Source of the DNA: Dyadobacter jejuensis
GTDB taxonomy: Bacteria; Bacteroidota; Bacteroidia; Cytophagales; Spirosomataceae
NCBI RefSeq assembly: GCF_003149085.1
Contig: NZ_QGDT01000003.1
Location: 62,001 to 126,000, forward strand
Direction: 5' to 3'
Length of the DNA: 64,000 nucleotides
In this document: positions 18,182-25,397 of the stretch, piece by piece
How positions within the stretch are numbered: position 1 is the first letter of the stretch
Layout: every line of letters begins with the position of its first letter
Translations under genes and position numbers: made by a program
The notes under the pieces: generated by a model
Databases searched by the model: none
The model's input: the letters and a program-made list of their open reading frames with translations, nothing else
Told to the model about the DNA's origin: nothing

Positions 18182-19282
18182 ATGAAACATATCATTTTAA
18201 TCCTTTTCTTAGGTGCCACCTACTGGCTGCAAGGATGTGCTGGCACAGCCAGTAAAAGCGGAGCGGCCAAAGAGGGGGCGACGTTGCATCAAAACACCCC
18301 GAATGGTGTGCCCGCGGGAGCTGTAGAGTCTAGGTTTAGTGAGTCTTTGGGCCAAGGGAAACGGATATTGGGCCACCCCGATTGGAATGTTTGGGGGGCT
18401 TCACCGATTAAAACAGAAGATGGCAAAATACATGTTTTCTTTTCTAGGTGGAGAGGGGAACACAAGAATTGGTTAACCGATAGTGAAATCGCACATGCAG
18501 TGGCTGATAGGCCAGAGGGGCCCTATACTGTGGTGGGAACGGTGCTGAAGGGGCGTGGTGACGACCACTGGGATGCGCATACCATTCATAATTCTACTTT
18601 CCAAAAGGTAGGAGATAAATACGCTCTATTTTATATAGGTAACAATCTCAATGGTCTCGACCTTACAACCGATGCCCGGGCATCTACCCAGCGGATAGGC
18701 CTGGCCCTAGCCGACGATATTAATGGTCCTTTCGAAAGGGTAGGGGAAGGGCCCATCTTGGATGTCAGTGCCGATCCTAAGGATTGGGATAGCTTTATTA
18801 CCGTTAACCCTGCCTTATTGCAACAGCCCAATGGGGAGTTCTGGCTTTATTATAAGTCCTGGGACAAAAACAATGACAATATGCGTAAGATGGGGGTGGC
18901 CATAGCCAAGAATATTGAGGGGCCCTACCAGCGGTACGCGAAAAATCCTATTGTAACCTTTGCTGACTTGAAAAAGCAAGTCGAAGATGCCTTTATATTT
19001 AGGTATCAAGAAAAGTACTATATGGTCATGCGGGATATGGGCGTTCTGCATCCACATGTAGGGCTTATACTAGAGTCGGCCGATGGGCTCGACTGGTCCA
19101 AACCCAAGCTTGGGTACCGGATGAGTACTGCTTACTTTCAAGAAGAAAAAATTGAAAGATTTGAAAGACCACAAGTTTTAATTGAAAATGGAAGACCAAC
19201 TTATTTGTTTTTGGCTGTCATGGGTGGAGAATATGGTAAGTCCACAGCATCCGTACTGAAGATAGACCCCAATAAGTTTTGA
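18182..19282 (+). CDS. Lipoprotein with five-bladed beta-propeller glycosidase fold (GH43/GH117-like)
   Basis: 366 residues. Lipobox WLQGCAG (cysteine at about residue 19) indicates a membrane-anchored lipoprotein. Repeated propeller-blade phrases of the GH43/GH117 superfamily occur: HVFFSRWRGE, KYALFYIGNN, GLALADDINGPFERVG, EFWLYYKSWD, GVAIAKNIEGPYQRY, KYYMVMRDMG. Candidate acidic residues sit in DHWDAHTIHNST and QVEDAFIFRY, but I cannot assign the family. Starting 11 bp after the sulfatase stop, it likely acts on the same sulfated glycan. Confidence 0.72.
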   Translation: MKHIILILFLGATYWLQGCAGTASKSGAAKEGATLHQNTPNGVPAGAVESRFSESLGQGKRILGHPDWNVWGASPIKTEDGKIHVFFSRWRGEHKNWLTDSEIAHAVADRPEGPYTVVGTVLKGRGDDHWDAHTIHNSTFQKVGDKYALFYIGNNLNGLDLTTDARASTQRIGLALADDINGPFERVGEGPILDVSADPKDWDSFITVNPALLQQPNGEFWLYYKSWDKNNDNMRKMGVAIAKNIEGPYQRYAKNPIVTFADLKKQVEDAFIFRYQEKYYMVMRDMGVLHPHVGLILESADGLDWSKPKLGYRMSTAYFQEEKIERFERPQVLIENGRPTYLFLAVMGGEYGKSTASVLKIDPNKF

Positions 19283-19363
19283 AACATAGAGAGCCGACGC
19301 GGTGGGCTCCCCATGCCTTAGAAAGGTGTCCTAAAATTAAATCATCAGTTTATTGGATATAAT

Positions 19364-20563
19364 ATGCTTCAGTTTTTTGTAAAATATAGGTTTTGTGGGC
19401 TGGTCACCATGCTCTCGATAGGCTTATTGGGGTATGCCCATGCTCAGAAGAGTGAGGCCTTGAAACGATTTGAAAAGCAGCATGGTGCTCAGTGGAGCAG
19501 TAAGAAGCCTTCCGATGCCGACGGCGGCTTTACCTTCACAGAGGCCGAGGGACTAGGCTACACCCCTGGCGTGATTCGTCGCGACCCTTCCGATATTATT
19601 AAAATTGGGGATCGCTATCATTTATGGTATACCCGCGCCGAAGGCGGACCCCTTAGAGTAGGGCTGGCTCAGGCTAATGATACGCTAAGGGCTTTTCCTT
19701 GGGATTTGTCGACGGTCTGGCACGCGACCTCCCTCGATGGGGTTCATTGGAACGAGATAGGAATGGCCGTGGACAGGGGCAAACCAGGGAGCTTCGATGC
19801 CCGAAGTGTCTTTACACCTAATATCATGGTCGACAAGGGACGTTATTATTTGTTTTACCAAACGGCCTCAGGCTTAGAGGACTCAGATCTTGGCGACTTT
19901 AAGTGGACACAAATTGGCATGTCTTATGCCGACTCTCCCGACGGGCCTTGGCATAGGGTTACAGAGCCGGTATTGTCGCCAGGCCCATATGGTGACCCTG
20001 GCGACTACCCCAAAGGTCCTATTATCAAGAAAGGAGCTTGGGATGCCTTGGTATGCCACGATCCTAGCCTATTGGTTAGGGATGGAAAGTATTATTTGTA
20101 CTATAAAAGTCGCTATTTCCGAGGTGACGACCGTAGATTCTCGGACGGAGATTTGAAAGATTGGGTCAATAAGGAAGGAGGAATTCCCATAGGTTGGGGT
20201 GTCGCCATAGCCGACAATCCGATGGGTCCGTATACGAAATCACCCAGCAACCCGGTCATTATCGGAGGGCATGAGTGCATCATATGGCAGTACAATGGTG
20301 GGGTGTTTGCAATGGTCACCCAAGGGCCCGAGTGCAATACGATTCAGATGTCGAAGGATGGAATTAATTTCAAAGTCGTGGCAGAGGTTGATCCCGTTCC
20401 CATTGCAGCTGGGATGTATAGGGCCGATTTTTCGGACGAAAAAAATAGAGATCAATTGCCAGAATGGGGCATTAGCCATGAAATTAATACCCAGAACTAC
20501 AATTTTCTTGAACGCTTTAACTTTAATGATAAGCTCCTAAAGGTCCTTCGGAGGGCCAAGTGA
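19364..20563 (+). CDS. GH117-like 3,6-anhydro-alpha-L-galactosidase family protein
   Basis: 399 residues with a signal peptide ending near GYAHAQ. Three segments match GH117: RRDPSDIIKIGDRYHLWYTR (about residues 71-90, Asp), VCHDPSLLVRDGKYYLYYKS (about 233-252, Asp) and GGHECIIWQYNGGVFAM (about 302-318, His), corresponding to the Asp/Asp/His site of characterised GH117 enzymes. GSFDARSVFTPNI, common in the family, is also present. GH117 members remove terminal 3,6-anhydro-L-galactose from agar oligosaccharides, but other clades have different specificity, so the substrate is inferred. Neighbouring sulfatase genes fit red-algal galactan use. Confidence 0.75.
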   Translation: MLQFFVKYRFCGLVTMLSIGLLGYAHAQKSEALKRFEKQHGAQWSSKKPSDADGGFTFTEAEGLGYTPGVIRRDPSDIIKIGDRYHLWYTRAEGGPLRVGLAQANDTLRAFPWDLSTVWHATSLDGVHWNEIGMAVDRGKPGSFDARSVFTPNIMVDKGRYYLFYQTASGLEDSDLGDFKWTQIGMSYADSPDGPWHRVTEPVLSPGPYGDPGDYPKGPIIKKGAWDALVCHDPSLLVRDGKYYLYYKSRYFRGDDRRFSDGDLKDWVNKEGGIPIGWGVAIADNPMGPYTKSPSNPVIIGGHECIIWQYNGGVFAMVTQGPECNTIQMSKDGINFKVVAEVDPVPIAAGMYRADFSDEKNRDQLPEWGISHEINTQNYNFLERFNFNDKLLKVLRRAK

Positions 20564-20799
20564 TTTGGATAAAGGGCCATTGGGTTGCCCTCCCATCCTA
20601 TAGGACTGAAGGGTGGGGAGTCATTCATGATAGCTTGAAAGAGGGGGAGCGGGTGCCGTTAGATATCTAGGGTATTGACCTAAGATTTTTGTAAATTGAA
20701 GGGAGGTAAAGTAAAACCTTGTGGAGAGGCATGATCTTTAGATATTTATGTCTATTTATAAAATAGAGTCGCAACCGTACAACCAAATTGATAGGAATT

Positions 20800-21543
20800 A
20801 TGAGAAATTTACTGTTATTACTTTTTTTAACTTTCGGTAGTATTCATGGCCTTATGGCCGATCCCGACAGCACTGCCCGACGTATTCATACGGGCATGAC
20901 CCTTTATGGTGAGTTTGGCCTATTATCTAATTCCAGTTTCAGCGCTATTCGCGACAAAATGAATCAGGAAGGTATTAAGCCTTTCGAATCCCTAATGGCC
21001 GCCATCGTATTGGCCAAGCGGTTTGAAGGGGAGCGGTGGTTTGTCGAAAACCGTTTGATCCTGATGAATAGCACCAATTATACCAAGGATCGGGACGATA
21101 CGAAGGGCTATTTTGGTGGCATAGGTATTGGGGTGATGGCGGGGCCCAAATTACTCAATACGAGAAAATGGAACGTATTGCTCCCTATAGGGTACGATCT
21201 GATGCTCTATAGAATGATGGTTAAAAACAACCAGAAAGCCTCTTTGGGGCAGATTGCCCAGAATGCTTCCTCCTACCAACCTGCCAAGCTTTACTCGGCC
21301 AATATCAATATTAATGCTGGGCTAGGGGTCGATTATAAGATTTATCTGAAAGAAGGCTTCGCTGATAGGATGTATATCAGTACCAAAGCGAATTATCATT
21401 TGGCTCTTTTTCGGAAGGGAGATTGGCGAGGTCAGGACGTAAGGGTCTCGGACTTGCCGGCTTTCAAGCCCGATCAGCTGTATTGGCAAATTGGACTCAC
21501 CATATTTCCGAGGAAGCAACAGCGTCCTTGGCATTTTCATTGA
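20800..21543 (+). CDS. Hypothetical outer-membrane barrel-like protein
   Basis: 247 residues from the ATG at 20800 (MRNLLLLLFLTFG); a TTG four codons earlier is less likely. A signal peptide ends near GLMAD. The body alternates short amphipathic strands (GMTLYGEFGLLSN, RWFVENRLILMN, LYSANININAGLGVDYKIYL) and ends WQIGLTIFPRK, consistent with an eight-strand or larger outer-membrane barrel. I do not recognise the family. It is followed after 20 bp by a glycosidase fragment and may have replaced that gene's 5' part. Confidence 0.6.
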   Translation: MRNLLLLLFLTFGSIHGLMADPDSTARRIHTGMTLYGEFGLLSNSSFSAIRDKMNQEGIKPFESLMAAIVLAKRFEGERWFVENRLILMNSTNYTKDRDDTKGYFGGIGIGVMAGPKLLNTRKWNVLLPIGYDLMLYRMMVKNNQKASLGQIAQNASSYQPAKLYSANININAGLGVDYKIYLKEGFADRMYISTKANYHLALFRKGDWRGQDVRVSDLPAFKPDQLYWQIGLTIFPRKQQRPWHFH

Positions 21544-21563
21544 CAGGGGCGGGGCCCTGTAGG

Positions 21564-22361
21564 ATGAAATTTATTCCCAAACTACCCCTCCAAACATTTC
21601 CGATAGGGCTTTGGAGTGGAAAAGCACCCATCCTCGTCAGGGCCGGCACAGAGCCGGGCAGGGTGACGGTACAGGCGGAGGTGAATGGAATGATGAGCAA
21701 TGTTTTGGAGTTGTATACCATGGCCCCAAAAACGGATAAGCTAGACGGTGCCTTGCCAATCCGCGATTTGGCTCGTATTCGGGTCGACATAGGCGGAGAA
21801 GGACAGTTGCCCCAGTTCGACTGGGTGAGTTGGGTGGCCAACGACGAAGGAGCCTCTGAAAAACAGTTTGATACCTTTGGTGGATTTAAAGCCAAAATCG
21901 CCCCTGCATCGGCTCATGGAATACTTCGTAGCCTAGGAGAAATGAATGTGAAAGGTAAATATGGCTATGCTTTTGGAGAGGGAGTGGCTGCCATCGATGA
22001 TCAGGGGTTGGTGCTTGAACTTACGGGAGTTCCCACAGGACAATATAAGTTCACCAGCTTCCACCATGCTCCCCAGCCCAATACCAACGATATGGATCCC
22101 AACCGGGAGAAACTAAAAAGCCTGAAGCTGCCTAGTTGGGCTTATGCCAAAGATTTGGAAGTTCATTTTACAGATGCGAATAGAAACATCCAAGTTCATC
22201 AGATACGGGTTACCGATGGGGGGACTATAGAAGGTCCATGGCCCGGAATGTCAAAAATAATGATTTATAGCGATGGACATAGTCCTATATCTATCCGGTT
22301 TGTTGCTCCAGATAAAAAGGCGATTTGGTTCAATGCCTTTGAAATACAAGCCTGGGATTAA
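21564..22361 (+). pseudogene. 3' remnant of a large glycoside hydrolase (GH2-like C-terminal domains)
   Basis: 265 codons are open from ATG 21564; the frame can be extended to 21423 inside the preceding gene, but only from a TTG. There is no signal peptide and no catalytic domain. What remains looks like C-terminal accessory domains of an exported glycosidase: an Ig-like segment (KAPILVRAGTEPGRVTVQAE) followed by a jelly-roll-like domain (GLVLELTGVPTGQYKFTSFH ... FVAPDKKAIWFNAFEIQAWD). The most economical reading is that the 5' two-thirds of a GH2-type gene were deleted when the barrel gene joined it. It could still be expressed as a small binding protein. A 13-bp tandem duplication, GAAGGTCCCGCCT, lies just downstream (22370-22396). 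Confidence 0.6.
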
Positions 22362-22454
22362 AAACAAATGAAGGTCCCGCCTGGAAGGTCCCGCCTAGGA
22401 TATAATAGAGTAATTGATCGATAACCCATGTAGTACAAAATGCAATATAAGGCG

Positions 22455-22462
22455 TAACTTTG
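22455..22462 (+). promoter_or_regulatory. -7 promoter element (TAACTTTG) for the response regulator
   Basis: TAACTTTG matches TAnnTTTG exactly and ends only 4 nt before the ATG at 22467. A start point about 6 nt downstream of the box falls on or next to the ATG, so the transcript would be leaderless or nearly so. Confidence 0.5.
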
Positions 22463-22466
22463 CCAA

Positions 22467-22874
22467 ATGGTAAATCAAAACTTAATATATCTGGTTGATG
22501 ACGACGACGACGATCGTTTGATCCTTCGAGAGGCTGTTGAAAGTCAAATGGAGCAGGTTGAGATCGTTGAGTTTACCAACGGCTACGATTTTATTAAAAA
22601 GATGGAAAATCCGACCCTACCCGAAGGGACGGTACTGGTACTAATGGATTTGAACATGCCCCGGATGAGTGGCTTGGAGGTGCTTACACAACTTAATACG
22701 ATGCCTGTAGGGCCGCAGTTACCAGTTTTGGTGCTCTCGACCGCCGCTAGCCCCGACATCATACAAAAGGTGATCGAGGTAGGTGCCGTAAAATACTGTG
22801 TTAAACCGAGTTCGATGGCCGGCATAGAACAACTTGCTAAGGAAATCAAGGAGTTCTTTCAGTTTTCGTTGTAA
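22467..22874 (+). CDS. Stand-alone response regulator receiver domain (CheY/Rcp1-like)
   Basis: 135 residues, receiver domain only. The acidic pocket (VDDDDDDRLIL), phospho-acceptor aspartate in LMDLNMPRMSG (about residue 58), conserved Thr/Ser in VLSTAAS and lysine in YCVKPSS are all present. No output domain, so it must act by protein contact. It is convergent with the histidine kinase at 22859-24190 and the two 3' ends overlap by 16 bp, which makes that kinase its probable partner. Rcp1-type single-domain regulators commonly pair with kinases bearing the THDxQEP-type H-box seen here. Confidence 0.92.
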   Translation: MVNQNLIYLVDDDDDDRLILREAVESQMEQVEIVEFTNGYDFIKKMENPTLPEGTVLVLMDLNMPRMSGLEVLTQLNTMPVGPQLPVLVLSTAASPDIIQKVIEVGAVKYCVKPSSMAGIEQLAKEIKEFFQFSL

Positions 22875-24190
22875 AAATCCTGTGGCGGTTTTATAGGTAT
22901 GGTAATGGTCACCTTACTCCCCATTAAAGGTGTGGACTGTATTTTGATTTGTCCCTGGTGGGCAGCCACTATTTGGCGGCACAGGGTGAGTCCAATCCCT
23001 AGCGCATCTGGATTTACGCGTAGTTTGTTTAATAAACCAAACACATACTGTTCATATTGACTGTCAAAACCCACACCATCGTCCCTAAGTTCTATTTGGA
23101 CATGGTCGGTGAACTGGTATTTGCCGGCTGTTACCCGGTAAGCGTTTTCAGCTATGATAACCGCATTGACCTTCATCACCAATGGTAGGGTGGGATCGTT
23201 GTGAATGACTGCGTTTTTGATTATTTCAAAAAACACCCTTCTTATCTGGCTGGCCTTACCCCAAAATTCTGGAATAGGGGATACCTCTAAGAGCAAGTCG
23301 TCGATTCCAAGTTCTTCTTGTACCTCCTTAGCGGCCTGTTGTAAAAGTGGGGCGGCGGCTAGCTGAGCATACGGCTCTTCCTTGGATGCCGTACTGACGA
23401 AGTCGAGCAAGGCATTGGTAAGTCGTTGTAGTCGGGTTACAGATTTGTTCAGAATGACTATAGAACTATTGTTTTCTTGAATCTGATGGCTACTTAGGTT
23501 ATTTTTTAAAGTTTCTAAATAAAAGTATATTTTCCGGATGGGCTCCTGCATATCATGGGTGAGTACCTTCCCAATTTGGAGGTATTCGGCATTCCGATCA
23601 TTTACCATGGCTAGGTTACGGTCCAGTCGTTGCTGATTGATTTCGAGTTCTTTTTTTAATTGAATCAAAACAGCATTTTCCTCGATGGCCTTTTTCTGAG
23701 CTTTTGTAGCATCCAAAAGTGCCTGCTCGTATTTCTGGCGCTCCCAAACGGTCGAAAATAGTCCTATGTAAATGAGTTGACTATCGTTTCCACTGGCCTT
23801 GGCATTGACCATAACCGGGATTCTACTTCCATTTTTTGCCTTTAAGGTCATGAATATTTCATTGACCTCACCCTTTAGTTTTAGCAAGGGGAAGAAATGA
23901 GTTTGATAGAAAATGCCACTGGCCACGGTGAGAATGGAGTTTAAGTTTTTTGAACATAAATCGTCGCTCGACTGCTCCAATAGCTGGCAAATAAATGGAT
24001 TGACATAATGAATGATCCCATCCTTGTCGAAGGTAATACAACCAGAGGGTAGATCGTCTAAAATTTGTTGAGGTAGTAGCAAGGACGTCAAAGGAGTTAA
24101 GCTAAAAAATCTTTCATTAGCCGGATGGTCTCTTCCGGGGCGCTTAGATGAGGACAGTGGCCGGTGGCCTTCATCAACTGGAACGAGCAT
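22859..24190 (-). CDS. Cytoplasmic PAS-domain sensor histidine kinase
   Basis: 443 residues from ATG 24190. One PAS domain (about 42-150; GCITFDKDGIIHYVNPFICQ) is followed by a coiled-coil (about 150-200), an H-box with phospho-acceptor His212 (IGKVLTHDMQEPIRK), and an ATPase domain with N-box IIKNAVIHN, G1 LRDDGVGFD and G2 ALGIGLTLCRQIV. No membrane segment, so it senses an intracellular signal. The start overlaps the RsbQ-like gene by 94 nt; a TTG just after that gene's stop is an alternative. Tight coupling to an RsbQ-like hydrolase recalls B. subtilis RsbQ with PAS-containing RsbP, suggesting that the hydrolase supplies the PAS ligand (inference). Confidence 0.9.
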   Translation of the reverse strand: MLVPVDEGHRPLSSSKRPGRDHPANERFFSLTPLTSLLLPQQILDDLPSGCITFDKDGIIHYVNPFICQLLEQSSDDLCSKNLNSILTVASGIFYQTHFFPLLKLKGEVNEIFMTLKAKNGSRIPVMVNAKASGNDSQLIYIGLFSTVWERQKYEQALLDATKAQKKAIEENAVLIQLKKELEINQQRLDRNLAMVNDRNAEYLQIGKVLTHDMQEPIRKIYFYLETLKNNLSSHQIQENNSSIVILNKSVTRLQRLTNALLDFVSTASKEEPYAQLAAAPLLQQAAKEVQEELGIDDLLLEVSPIPEFWGKASQIRRVFFEIIKNAVIHNDPTLPLVMKVNAVIIAENAYRVTAGKYQFTDHVQIELRDDGVGFDSQYEQYVFGLLNKLRVNPDALGIGLTLCRQIVAAHQGQIKIQSTPLMGSKVTITIPIKPPQDFYNEN

Positions 24191-24888
24191 TGGTCTATAT
24201 GTTCCTTAATATATTGGCCTACCGGAAGGGGGGCAATCAGATCTTCTGCACATTGAAGTACCAAGGATCGATGGCGGACTTTTTGTAAGTCGGCTCGGTT
24301 GTCGGACAAAAAAGTCACCTCGGCAAACTGGCGGGCGACTACCGGGTCTGTAGAGCAGAAACTCTCCGTCAGTTCCTGGCCCAGCTCGGGTTGGTCGGGA
24401 TTGCCCATGATGGCCGGTGCTAGGTAATTGGCCCAGCCAATATAATTTTTCTCCATGGTAGTCAATAGTTCCTGAATATCTGCCTCTTCGAAGCCACCTA
24501 CATATTCCGCATCGTTAATATACCGGGCCGAAGGGCCGATAAGAACGAGGCTCTCGAAATATTCTGGATACTTAATGGAAGCGAGAATGCCAACCATACA
24601 ACTCACCGAATGCCCTACGAATACGGCATCCTTAAGGTTTAGCTCTTGCATGACTTCCAGTAGATCCATAGCATATCCATTTAGGCTAGCATAACGCTCC
24701 GAATTGTAGGCATTTATATCGGAGTGTCCACTTCCCACATAGTCGAAAAGGATAATCTGATAGTCTTTTTCGAAGGCGGGCCATACTTCACGCCACATGG
24801 CCTGGCCGCAGCCAAAACCATGGGCAAAAATCATCGGCTTAGTCCCATGGCCTTTAATGTTGACGTTATTTCTGGTACGAATGGTCAT
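24097..24888 (-). CDS. RsbQ-like alpha/beta hydrolase
   Basis: 263 residues, the length of RsbQ and of plant KAI2/D14 receptors. The opening NNVNIKGHGTKPMIFAHGFG closely follows the RsbQ pattern. Catalytic residues: Ser94 in VGHSVSCM, Asp216 in CAEDLIAP and His244 in GHCPHLSAPE. The cap helices (about 130-190) are present. RsbQ works with the PAS domain of phosphatase RsbP in energy-stress signalling. Here the partner is a PAS histidine kinase read from an overlapping frame directly downstream. An ordinary esterase role is possible, but gene order favours signalling. Confidence 0.88.
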   Translation of the reverse strand: MTIRTRNNVNIKGHGTKPMIFAHGFGCGQAMWREVWPAFEKDYQIILFDYVGSGHSDINAYNSERYASLNGYAMDLLEVMQELNLKDAVFVGHSVSCMVGILASIKYPEYFESLVLIGPSARYINDAEYVGGFEEADIQELLTTMEKNYIGWANYLAPAIMGNPDQPELGQELTESFCSTDPVVARQFAEVTFLSDNRADLQKVRHRSLVLQCAEDLIAPLPVGQYIKEHIDQCSFQLMKATGHCPHLSAPEETIRLMKDFLA

Positions 24889-25397
24889 TGGTTATCAATT
24901 TTTTTCATCAATAATATCTAAAATAATCTATAAAACGATGAGAATTGTCGGTCTCCAATTATTTTGAGGTCCAATATATTATTTAAATGGTAGATCTACC
25001 ACAAATGCCTGGGACGATTTTGGAAGGACCCTCTCAAACTTCGGTTAGCTAATTTTTCTGAAATCCACTTGGCCGTTCTGCAGGATAAAATTCATCCAAT
25101 TAGGCCAATGGTTTTGTTTATATGAATGACCCACGAGCCTCCGGGGCTATAATCGCTGTAGGGGAATACCTGGCTACCAATAGTCTATTTCAAACAGAAG
25201 TGCCAACCAGCCGTGATAACGTCTAAGGGAGGATATTTATAGTTAGAGACTTGAAAAATGGAGTTAAATAATCAGAAGTAGTTAACTTGCAGAATAGTAT
25301 ATCCTTGACAAGGGGTGCTTATGGGGTACTTTATGAATGGTGCCTAAAAGGGTATCGTTAAAGCTAAACCTCTCAAAAATATTACTTCGAATAAATA
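24889..25397. other. Divergent intergenic region between the RsbQ-like gene and the GH2 gene
   Basis: About 510 bp that must hold promoters for both divergent genes. I see AT-rich stretches (TATATTATTTAAATGG near 24976) but no exact TAnnTTTG element at a sensible distance, no hairpin and no open frame worth calling. Confidence 0.4.

Noticed and set aside
22370..22396. Possible start of a CRISPR array or mobile-element target duplication (GAAGGTCCCGCCT twice)
   Set aside because: Only two 13-bp copies with a 1-nt spacer; no further repeats, cas gene or transposase.
24191..24220. Longer N-terminus for the PAS kinase inside the RsbQ-like gene
   Set aside because: The first residues after ATG 24190 are already proline- and arginine-rich overlap sequence unlike PAS proteins; a still earlier start has no support.
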